A stretch of DNA of 44,625 bases from a virus: IMG/VR virus record IMGVR_UViG_3300010371_000049, positions 1 through 44,625 of that record; one strand, written 5' to 3'. Position numbers and translations under genes: made by a program. The notes below the pieces were generated by a model, which was not told where the DNA came from, did not search any database, and saw only the letters and a program-made list of their open reading frames with translations. Shown in pieces: positions 31,312 to 38,464 of this stretch. Positions within the stretch are counted from its first letter, which is position 1. Each line of letters opens with the position of its first letter.

Positions 31312-31731
31312 ATGAAACAATATGTGATTTATGGTACTATCCATAAAATGGATTTGGCGCCATCTGATGTTTGCTCACTTTGTAAAAAATCTCACAATGC
31401 GGATTTAGTCCAATTTCAAAATATGGCAAACGAAAATGAAATGATTTTAGCTGGAGGACCTTGTGCCGCGAAAATTATCTTTGATGCTGGCACAAAATCA
31501 CGTTCCAATACAATTATACGCATCGGAGATTTGATCAAAAGCATTCGATTGAGGATTTCTTCAGCAATTACATATAAACAAAAAAATGAACCCCTTCCAG
31601 AATACATTCGGAGGCGTGGGTTAAATTACGATACGTATGTACAAGAGCAACTAGAAATGATGAAAGCAGTCCAAAAAGATAATATTTTATGCTTGCAAGA
31701 TTCTACCATATGTGCTAATATAAAAACATGA
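31312..31731 (+). CDS. Hypothetical protein with CxxC motif
   Basis: This 139-residue protein begins MKQYVIYGTIHKMDLAPSDV then CSLCKKSHN, a zinc-finger-like start, followed by LAGGPCAAKIIF and a basic helical C-terminal half. It has its own divergent promoter, and its stop overlaps the ATG of the first metalloprotease gene (ATGA at 31728), so the two are translated together. It may regulate or assist that protease, but nothing in the sequence shows this. Confidence 0.55.
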   Translation: MKQYVIYGTIHKMDLAPSDVCSLCKKSHNADLVQFQNMANENEMILAGGPCAAKIIFDAGTKSRSNTIIRIGDLIKSIRLRISSAITYKQKNEPLPEYIRRRGLNYDTYVQEQLEMMKAVQKDNILCLQDSTICANIKT

Positions 31732-32273
31732 AGAAGTTATTTTTAATCTTTTTTGCGGTAATCCCAACACTACTTGCAAATTGTGGGAAAAGTAATGAAT
31801 TAAAAAAGCATACTACAATGGCATTAGGTGTGAAATTTGATACAAATAATCCAAGAGTAATAAAAAGTACAGTGAAAGCTTTACAATATTGGGAACAGGT
31901 GGTAGATTTTTATTGGTTTGACGATGAAAATGAAGCCACTTGTTCCATTGATATTTCGGTCACTTTCAATAAAGCTTTTTTTAAAGGTATTACAACTACT
32001 GCTGATGGTAAGAAAAAATACAATTATATTGTAGCGTTAACTGATAACATTTATAATCCAGAATTTCATGGAAATATGTTTTTAAATAGGTTTATGGTTG
32101 ATGAAATGTCTGATGCAGAATTAGATGAAACAATCAAACATGAATTAGGCCATGAATTTGGTTTATTAGATAATCATAATCCAAAATCTCTTATGAGGTG
32201 GATTGGTTTTGGATCATTTATATTAACACCTCAAGATATCAATAATCTTAAAAAATTACATGCATTAAAATAA
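31728..32273 (+). CDS. Secreted zinc metalloprotease 1 (HExxHxxGxxD)
   Basis: This 181-residue protein has a signal peptide (MKKLFLIFFAVIPTLLANCG). C19 could be lipidated, although Asn just before it is unusual for a lipobox. The active site HELGHEFGLLDNH gives H138, E139 and H142, with D148 as the probable third zinc ligand (HExxHxxGxxD, as in snapalysin-type metzincins), and SLM (M156) as Met-turn. A weak WEQVVDFYWF region upstream resembles the substrate-cleft part of matrixins. It is a compact catalytic domain without pro-region. A second copy (33741) lies on the other side of gp27. Confidence 0.75.
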   Translation: MKKLFLIFFAVIPTLLANCGKSNELKKHTTMALGVKFDTNNPRVIKSTVKALQYWEQVVDFYWFDDENEATCSIDISVTFNKAFFKGITTTADGKKKYNYIVALTDNIYNPEFHGNMFLNRFMVDEMSDAELDETIKHELGHEFGLLDNHNPKSLMRWIGFGSFILTPQDINNLKKLHALK

Positions 32274-32299
32274 AAATAGAAATAAATGGTATTTAAAAA

Positions 32300-32398
32300 A
32301 TGACTTTATTGATTGTTTGTACTGTGATTTGGATTGGTTCTTTTATTTGGTGTATTTTCGCTCTGTTGAATTTGTGGAAAAAGGCATCAAGTAAATAA
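32300..32398 (+). CDS. 32-residue single-pass membrane peptide
   Basis: ATG 32300 to TAA 32396-32398 encodes MTLLIVCTVIWIGSFIWCIF followed by ALLNLWKKASSK: one long hydrophobic helix and a basic end. It lies between the first metalloprotease and gp27, with its stop inside the late-like motif at 32391-32401. It has no strong ribosome site. It is one of several tiny membrane peptides in this phage. Confidence 0.5.
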   Translation: MTLLIVCTVIWIGSFIWCIFALLNLWKKASSK

Positions 32399-32401
32399 AT
32401 A
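32391..32401 (+). promoter_or_regulatory. Late-promoter-like motif GTAAATAAATA
   Basis: Directly before the gp27 start at 32405; only three bases separate the motif from the ATG, so it may act as promoter for a downstream start site or simply be an AT-rich translation context. Confidence 0.3.
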
Positions 32402-32404
32402 AGA

Positions 32405-33667
32405 ATGGTAAATCAAAATCAGGTTGTTAAACCCAAATCTTACGTTCTAAATGATTTAACAATCTATCCAAATGCTCATGATCCTATTACCTTGAAATAT
32501 AGGTTTTTGGAAATGAATATTATGGAAGACTTGTTTACTAATTCTGTGAATGCTGATTTATTAATTTCCGATGCTAATAATATCATCCAAAATTATCCCA
32601 TTACAGGTTTTGAGAAAATTTCGGTAAATTTTACAACACCTGGGGGAGAAGTATACCAAAAAAAATTTCGGATCTATAAGATATCAAAACAGCAACCCAT
32701 TCGAGAAAGAGAGCAAGCTTTCATTTTACATTTGGTTTCGGAGGAAGAAATTCAAAATTATAAAATCCGAGTTTCAAAAGCATATGTAGGAAAAACCATT
32801 TCTGATATTGTGGATGATATTCAAAAAAATTATTTACAATCCAAATTATATGCAAATGAATCCACCAAATATCTACAACATATTGTTATACCAAATTTAT
32901 TACCATTTGATGCGATTCGGTGGTTAACAACAAAAGCAATATCTGGAAATACAAATTCACCATCATATTTGTATTTTGAAAATAAAAATGGTTATAATTT
33001 TGTAACTTTAGATAGTTTGGTAATTCAACCATCAGTAGTCACATATAATTACCAACCCACTAATTTAGCAAATATTAATCCATCTTTTCAAGCAATCCAA
33101 TCATTTTCATATGATTGTATGTTTGATATTTTGGAAAAGATTCGGAATGGTATGTATGGTGGTAATTTGCAAACTTATGACATCCTGAAAAAAGAATATA
33201 AATCATTTCCGTTTCGATATAATCAAGATTGGTATAATTCAAGAAATCATCTTCATCCTATTAAATCTAAAAATCCAATCACTGGCCAAACTGGTCCAAC
33301 ATTTTTACAGAACCAACAGCAAGAATTAATGAATCCAAATAGTATTCAAAGATTTTTACCAATAACACACGGTCAACAATATGATAGTAAAATGGAACAA
33401 GTGGTAATGGAAAGAATTTCACGTTTGGAACAAATGCATTGGTTAACATTAAATTATACTATTCCGGGTGATACTTCCAGAACAATTGGTGAAGTAATAA
33501 CATTTAATCAACCATCAACAGAACCTTTAACTAAAGATAGTCAAATACCAAATTATTATTATTCAGGTAAGTACTTGATTACATCTTTAAGGCATTTGAT
33601 TAACCAGGATGAACATGTAACGGTAATGACCTTATCAAGAGAATCACATCCTATACCAATTCCATAA
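32405..33667 (+). CDS. 27: Baseplate hub protein gp27
   Basis: This 420-residue protein (T4 gp27 has 391) shows LKYRFLEMNIMEDLFTNSVN and ADLLISDANNIIQNYPITGF, the first tube-like domain, then VHLVSEE-like FILHLVSEEEIQNYKIRVSK. LPFDAIRWLTTKA and SYLYFENKNGYNFVTLDSL then give the second domain. These are the gp27 signatures; it forms the trimeric ring that holds the gp5 spike. Position two genes before gp5 agrees. The two metalloprotease genes lie on either side. Confidence 0.88.
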   Translation: MVNQNQVVKPKSYVLNDLTIYPNAHDPITLKYRFLEMNIMEDLFTNSVNADLLISDANNIIQNYPITGFEKISVNFTTPGGEVYQKKFRIYKISKQQPIREREQAFILHLVSEEEIQNYKIRVSKAYVGKTISDIVDDIQKNYLQSKLYANESTKYLQHIVIPNLLPFDAIRWLTTKAISGNTNSPSYLYFENKNGYNFVTLDSLVIQPSVVTYNYQPTNLANINPSFQAIQSFSYDCMFDILEKIRNGMYGGNLQTYDILKKEYKSFPFRYNQDWYNSRNHLHPIKSKNPITGQTGPTFLQNQQQELMNPNSIQRFLPITHGQQYDSKMEQVVMERISRLEQMHWLTLNYTIPGDTSRTIGEVITFNQPSTEPLTKDSQIPNYYYSGKYLITSLRHLINQDEHVTVMTLSRESHPIPIP

Positions 33668-33672
33668 ATTTT

Positions 33673-33744
33673 ATGTGGTTATTTATTTTTTGCGGTTGTT
33701 TAGTCATATTGTTAATTTGGACTAGTTTGCAGAAAAATATATGA
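33673..33744 (+). CDS. 23-residue single-pass membrane peptide
   Basis: ATG 33673 to TGA 33742-33744 encodes MWLFIFCGCLVILLIWTSLQ then KNI. The stop overlaps the start of the second metalloprotease (ATGA at 33741), which supports translation. It follows gp27 by five bases. The size and hydrophobicity recall lysis or membrane-targeting peptides, without further proof. Confidence 0.5.
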   Translation: MWLFIFCGCLVILLIWTSLQKNI

Positions 33745-34334
33745 AAATTATTGCATTATTTTTTACCTTATCGTTTTTATTATCACTGTACGTAGTGGTT
33801 GAGGTGAAGGCCGGGAAGCTGATAGACGCCGCACCGCTCCCGTTATCAGCAAAAAATTCTTTTTTGCTAAAAGGATATGTACCAAATATCAATGTTTGTA
33901 CGAATGATTTTAGTGATGTAGAAATCCTCGAATTAAAGATGGCTACAAATGTTTGGAAAAATGTTGTTATTGTTAATTTTTCAATTGATAATCCACAACA
34001 AAATTGTGATTATTTAATGAGTTTTGTTAATAATCGTTTCCTAGAAAAAGATAATATAGCAGAAACTTGGCTAGATTTTAGTGGAACACGTCCTCTTTGG
34101 ATTACATGGTATAGTAGAATGTGGTCGAATTCACATAAACCGAGTAAATTAAAGTTAATTATGATTCATGAAATTGGCCATATGCTAGGATTAGATGATT
34201 TAATGGAAAATGTTAAGGATATCATGTTTGCTGTCCAAAATGACCAAAAAACATATCTCATTTCTTCTTATGATTTACATCATATTTCTAAAACTTATTT
34301 GGTAAAAACTTTCAAACCTTATGTTATCCAATAA
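33741..34334 (+). CDS. Secreted zinc metalloprotease 2 (HExxHxxGxxD)
   Basis: This 197-residue protein has an N-terminal hydrophobic signal segment (FFTLSFLLSLYVVVEVKA). The active site HEIGHMLGLDD gives H143, E144 and H147, with D153 as likely third ligand, and DIMF (M162) as Met-turn. It is a paralogue of the protease at 31728 by architecture. Bases about 33795-33850, coding for the end of the signal peptide and the mature start, are much more GC-rich than the rest of the gene. Its end overlaps gp5 by 14 bases. Confidence 0.72.
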   Translation: MKIIALFFTLSFLLSLYVVVEVKAGKLIDAAPLPLSAKNSFLLKGYVPNINVCTNDFSDVEILELKMATNVWKNVVIVNFSIDNPQQNCDYLMSFVNNRFLEKDNIAETWLDFSGTRPLWITWYSRMWSNSHKPSKLKLIMIHEIGHMLGLDDLMENVKDIMFAVQNDQKTYLISSYDLHHISKTYLVKTFKPYVIQ

Positions 34335-35487
34335 TATTAACGAGTATACCAATTTTCTTGGTAAGAGTGGATTATATTGGTTTATCGGTAGAGTAATTGA
34401 TAGACAAGATCCCCTTAAAATTGGTAGAGTTAGAGTTAGAATTTATGGAATACATTCTAATGATTTAAATTTAATTGATTATGACCAGCTACGGTGGTGT
34501 ATGGTTATGGGATCAATTAACGATCCTGCCACTTCTGGTTTCGGTAAAAGTCCAGTAGGACTTGTGCCTGGTTCGGTTGTAATTGGATTATTTTTAGATC
34601 ATGACCATATGCAAGAAGGATTAGTAATTGGTTCTCTTTATGGTCTTCCTACACAAAATGCAAAATCAACATTACCATTTGGTGATCCAAGAGATACAGA
34701 TAAACTCATTGAAAAACTTGCAAGTGCTCCAAGAAAAGTAGCAACCTATTCTTATGCGTATGATGGTTCAGGTGTAACATTTTCACCAGAATCTCAAGGT
34801 CAAAATTATCCAAGAGAAAATAATAGAAATGATACTGTTTTATCTGATGGGAATGATTTATCTCTGCTTTCTACTGGTGATAATCTTCAAAAAACAATAA
34901 TTGGAATTAAAAAGAATTCCAGGGATATGAATGTCCAAAGTGCTTTTGGTATTCAATGGTCCGAACCAGAAGTATTAGATAATCCAATTTATCCATATAA
35001 TTTGGTATATCAAAGTGAATCAGGTACATATTCAGAATATGATTCTACACCAAATGCAGAAAGAACCTCTTTTTTTGATCGTAGTGGTTCATGGTGGAGT
35101 TACAATACTGATGGTACATTTGTCGAAAAATTTGGCCAGGATAAGTATTCAATCAATTGTAAAGATGAATATCTTCATAATTGTGGAACAAAAAATGAAA
35201 CAATTGGTAAGGATTCAAATGAATTCGTGGAAGGATCAAAAAATGTTGAAGTTACTCAAGATTTAAAAATAACAGTCCATCAAAATGGAAACATTGTTAT
35301 TGAAGGAGATGCTAACATTACTATTGATGGAAATGTTATAATGAATGTGTCAGGTGATGTAAATGCTATGGTAAATGGTAAATTAACTGCTACTGCTAAT
35401 GAGATTGATTTAAAAGCAAATGGTGATATTAATTTGACCGCTGGTGGTAATTTGAATTTTAAAGGAACTAAGATAAATTTGAATTAA
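34321..35487 (+). CDS. 5: Baseplate spike protein gp5-like, without lysozyme domain
   Basis: This 388-residue protein has the gp5 OB-fold (about 15-115): GLYWFIGRVIDRQDPLKIGR, VRVRIYGIH, LRWCMVMGSI, GLVPGSVVIGLFLDHDHMQE. The last 110 residues carry repeating I-x-I-x-G-x-(A/V) units (NIVIEGDANITIDGNVIMNV) that form the triple-stranded beta-helix needle. The middle lysozyme domain of T4 gp5 is missing, as in many cyanophages. The muralytic role may be played by the 914-aa protein. A PAAR tip gene follows nearby. Confidence 0.85.
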   Translation: MLSNNINEYTNFLGKSGLYWFIGRVIDRQDPLKIGRVRVRIYGIHSNDLNLIDYDQLRWCMVMGSINDPATSGFGKSPVGLVPGSVVIGLFLDHDHMQEGLVIGSLYGLPTQNAKSTLPFGDPRDTDKLIEKLASAPRKVATYSYAYDGSGVTFSPESQGQNYPRENNRNDTVLSDGNDLSLLSTGDNLQKTIIGIKKNSRDMNVQSAFGIQWSEPEVLDNPIYPYNLVYQSESGTYSEYDSTPNAERTSFFDRSGSWWSYNTDGTFVEKFGQDKYSINCKDEYLHNCGTKNETIGKDSNEFVEGSKNVEVTQDLKITVHQNGNIVIEGDANITIDGNVIMNVSGDVNAMVNGKLTATANEIDLKANGDINLTAGGNLNFKGTKINLN

Positions 35488-35623
35488 ATGAAAAATTATA
35501 ATCAAGATGATTTTTTACAATAATAAAAACTGTTAGTTTATGGATATTATTAAGATTAAATTTTTATTAAAAGGTATTAAATTTAACTAACAAAATGAAA
35601 AAATGGAGTAAACCAAAAACAGT
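35488..35623 (+). other. Short gap between the gp5 and 60-aa genes
   Basis: About 135 AT-rich bases with two frames too short to trust (11 and 16 codons) and an 8-bp inverted repeat (TGTTAGTT/AACTAACA) that brackets most of it. I see no clear promoter. Confidence 0.4.
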
Positions 35624-35806
35624 ATGAGAATAATTTTTATTGATGGCCAATCTTATTGTATTCCGGAATGGTTTTATAAGGAGTTATCGGATTATATTGC
35701 TTCTTGGAAAACACCCATAGATAAACCAAAATTTTTTAAGAAATTTTATCAATTATGGAATAAATGGATGGTAGATATTCATGCCAAACGTAGCCCGGCA
35801 GACTGA
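35624..35806 (+). CDS. Hypothetical protein (60 aa)
   Basis: ATG 35624 to 35806. The product is basic and aromatic (FYKELSDYIASWKTPIDKPK, then FFKKFYQLWNKWMVD). Its end overlaps the PAAR gene by 26 bases in another frame. It may be a small chaperone or accessory of the spike, suggested only by position. Confidence 0.5.
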   Translation: MRIIFIDGQSYCIPEWFYKELSDYIASWKTPIDKPKFFKKFYQLWNKWMVDIHAKRSPAD

Positions 35807-36026
35807 TACAACTTCACAAGGAAATACCATTATACAAGGCTCTCCAAATGTTTTTGTTAATGAATTACCGATTGCAAGATTAGGAGATTCCGTCACTAGT
35901 TTATCAGTAAAAATTGTAGCAGGTTCTCCCACTGTATTTGCAAATAATTTACCGGTAGCTAGAATTGGTGATCCTACAGCAATAGATAATATTATAACTG
36001 GTTCAGAAAACGTATTCTCAAATTAA
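35781..36026 (+). CDS. PAAR-type spike tip protein
   Basis: This 81-residue protein consists of PAAR-like repeats: MPNVARQTDTTSQGNTIIQG, SPNVFVNELPIARLGD, then SPTVFANNLPVARIGDP and TGSENVFSN. PAAR proteins cap the gp5 beta-helix needle and may carry a metal ion at the point. Length and position after gp5 match. It is followed two bases later by the next gene. Confidence 0.9.
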   Translation: MPNVARQTDTTSQGNTIIQGSPNVFVNELPIARLGDSVTSLSVKIVAGSPTVFANNLPVARIGDPTAIDNIITGSENVFSN

Positions 36027-36027
36027 A

Positions 36028-36639
36028 ATGGAAATAAAAATATATTCTCCTGAAGAAATTAAACTATCCGGAGAAAAACATCGAAAAGAACGTCCAATCC
36101 ATTTTTTCTTTCATCGAATTTTACCGAGAAAATATCGTATCATTAAAAGATATTTTAATGATTTTTACTGGGAAATTCGTTGGAGAACTACTAACCGATA
36201 TAATGTTGTCAAAATACCAACTTTAAAACCTGGTTATTATGATAAGGATAGAATTTTACTTCATGCTTCTTTTGCATTATTGGTAGATTTTGTTGAGCAT
36301 GAAAAAGCTTGTATGCAATCCTGGCTTTGTAATGAGAAAAAAACAAAACAAAATGCTGTTGAATTAGGGTTAAAATATCTAGATTGGGAAATTGGTTTAA
36401 AATATGGTCCAGATGATTTTACACCAGAAGATGATCCAAATTATGGTCAACCTACACCGCAATCTAAAAATTCTTTAGAAATTAAAGCTTTATATCTATG
36501 GTGGAAATCATATTTAATTCGAGAAAAAGAATTTTATGAAAATTACGATTATACATTTGAAGAAGAATTGAATTTTTACCATGAAGCAGATGAAATGTTA
36601 GCAAGATTGGCAAAAGTCCGTGGATCTCTTTGGACTTAA
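36028..36639 (+). CDS. Conserved phage protein of unknown function (203 aa)
   Basis: The sequence includes LKPGYYDKDRILLHASFALL, VDFVEHEKACMQ and WEIRWRTTNRYNVVK. The YYDKDxxLLHAxFxLLVDFVExExAW motif occurs in uncharacterised proteins of many tailed phages. It is mostly helical, with no signal peptide or catalytic motif. Position between the PAAR and fibre-like genes suggests a late, possibly structural or assembly role. Confidence 0.6.
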   Translation: MEIKIYSPEEIKLSGEKHRKERPIHFFFHRILPRKYRIIKRYFNDFYWEIRWRTTNRYNVVKIPTLKPGYYDKDRILLHASFALLVDFVEHEKACMQSWLCNEKKTKQNAVELGLKYLDWEIGLKYGPDDFTPEDDPNYGQPTPQSKNSLEIKALYLWWKSYLIREKEFYENYDYTFEEELNFYHEADEMLARLAKVRGSLWT

Positions 36640-36669
36640 ATCACTCCCTAAGTAATTAAAACCGATTCT

Positions 36670-36680
36670 CTAAATATAAT
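36670..36680 (+). promoter_or_regulatory. Late-promoter-like motif CTAAATATAAT
   Basis: Plus strand, 13 bases before the ATG at 36694 of the fibre-like gene. Confidence 0.3.
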
Positions 36681-36693
36681 AGAAAACTATTCT

Positions 36694-38460
36694 ATGAAGA
36701 GAATCCTACCACTATTGTTATTATGTAGTTCTGTTATATTTGCTCAATTTTCACCTGGATATAACTGGCCAGGAGATATCAATTTTACTGGCAAAATTAC
36801 AACCTTAAATGCCAAAGAAACCGCTCCAATTAGACCAGTTACTTCCGATCCAGCCACTTGTGATGCTACCAATAGAGAAATTATATTAAATACCACTTCA
36901 TGGCAATTAAAAGTTTGTAGTACTACAAATACTTGGACAGTAATTACAGGAACTGGTGGTAGTGGTGGGGGTGGTACATATGTGTTACCAATTGCTGGTC
37001 CTACTACTTTAGGTGGTGTTAAAATTGGGTCAGGAATTGCAGAAGCAATTGATGGTACAATTTCTCTTTCAGGTACATATTCTTTAGGTACAAATGGTGC
37101 AATTACGGTTACAAAGGTTGCTGGAACTGGTGGAACTACAGCAAATACTTTAGTGCAATTAACATCAACAAATAAAGTAGTTACCTCTACAATTGGTACC
37201 AGAGGTTATGGTATTGCATTAACTACCCAATCTTCTGGTCAAAATGTAGAAGTTGCTATTTCTGGAACTGTACAATGTCTAGCAGATAATGTTACTACAA
37301 TTGGTGATATTGCTATTGCTGGTACAGCATTTTCTGGTTATTGTCGAGATTCTGGAACAAATAATGTTAATACCATTTCCTCAAATGTTAATATAGTAGG
37401 TATTATTACCCAAGCAGTTTCGCAAGGTCAATTAGTTACTATTCAATTGGTAAATCCTTTAATCAATGGACCAAATCCAGTACTTATGGTAGGAGATACT
37501 GGTGCCGGTGGTGTAGCTGGTGCGGTTGCTGCGCCAGCAGCGGGTGATGCTGCTATTGGTAAATTTTGGTCCGCGGCTGGTGTATGGGCTGTTCCTAGCT
37601 TTACATCTGGTATGGCTTCAGAATTTGGTGATTGTAAGGTAACAAGAATTTCCAGTACACAAGTTTCTGTAGGACCTAATAATTCACCAACAAATGCTTG
37701 TATTATTAATTTTGGTTCTACCACTTACCGGATTACAAATCCTGCAACAGTAAATTTATCAGGATCAACAACCGGAGTTTTATATTTTTGGATTGATAAT
37801 ACAGGCTCTATTGACGTTGGATATCCTACTGATGCAACTGTAACATGTACAAATTGTACAACTTTAACAGCCACATCTTTTCCAAATGATGTAATTACTT
37901 TAGGAACAGCTACCTATACATCAGGATCCTTTGACACAACCGGAGTTACGGATTATAGAGCGATTTATGATAAAAATAATATAACTGCTGGAATTGGGAT
38001 TCAAACAACCGAATCTGGAACATCTACAACAATATCTTTAGATTCTACTATTGCAACTACCTATCAAAGTGGTACCGGTGTACCAAGTAATTCCACTTGT
38101 ACTGCAATTGGTCAATTATATATTCAAAGTGGTTCTTCTACCAACCATTTTTATCAGTGTAGTTTCAATGGATCATCTTTTTCATGGTATCAAATAGATC
38201 AAACAAATGTACAAACAGGATCTAATGTAGCCTCGGCCACTACAATTACACCTACAGGAACAATTTTCCATATTACTGGTACCTCACCAATTACTACTAT
38301 AAATTTACCTGCATCTGGATTCGTTGGATGTTTAGATATTTTGGCAGATGGTGCATGGAGCACAACCAATTCTGGAAATATTGCTACGATAATTTCAACA
38401 GCGAATGTTGGAAGTCTATATAATGCCTGTTATGATGGAACAAAATGGTATTTCAAATAA
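36694..38460 (+). CDS. Tail-fibre-like protein with signal peptide
   Basis: This 588-residue protein starts with a clear signal peptide (MKRILPLLLLCSSVIFAQFS). After that come fibre-like beta segments: SDPATCDATNREIILNTTSW then KVCSTTNTWTVI, a glycine-rich hinge, a tail-fibre motif PIAGPTTLGGVKIGSG, Gly/Ala repeats (GAGGVAGAVAAPAAGDAAIG) and a C-terminal TPTGTIFHITGTSPITTINL ending YDGTKWYFK, patterns I recall from phage fibre tips. A signal peptide on a fibre is abnormal, since tails assemble in the cytoplasm. It may instead be a secreted adhesin-like decoy. It ends four bases before the next gene. Confidence 0.6.
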   Translation: MKRILPLLLLCSSVIFAQFSPGYNWPGDINFTGKITTLNAKETAPIRPVTSDPATCDATNREIILNTTSWQLKVCSTTNTWTVITGTGGSGGGGTYVLPIAGPTTLGGVKIGSGIAEAIDGTISLSGTYSLGTNGAITVTKVAGTGGTTANTLVQLTSTNKVVTSTIGTRGYGIALTTQSSGQNVEVAISGTVQCLADNVTTIGDIAIAGTAFSGYCRDSGTNNVNTISSNVNIVGIITQAVSQGQLVTIQLVNPLINGPNPVLMVGDTGAGGVAGAVAAPAAGDAAIGKFWSAAGVWAVPSFTSGMASEFGDCKVTRISSTQVSVGPNNSPTNACIINFGSTTYRITNPATVNLSGSTTGVLYFWIDNTGSIDVGYPTDATVTCTNCTTLTATSFPNDVITLGTATYTSGSFDTTGVTDYRAIYDKNNITAGIGIQTTESGTSTTISLDSTIATTYQSGTGVPSNSTCTAIGQLYIQSGSSTNHFYQCSFNGSSFSWYQIDQTNVQTGSNVASATTITPTGTIFHITGTSPITTINLPASGFVGCLDILADGAWSTTNSGNIATIISTANVGSLYNACYDGTKWYFK

Positions 38461-38464
38461 AAAC

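Noticed and set aside
37443-37724. Antisense Pro/Ala-rich frame in the fibre-like gene
   Set aside because: It arises from the Gly/Ala low-complexity repeats of the sense gene.
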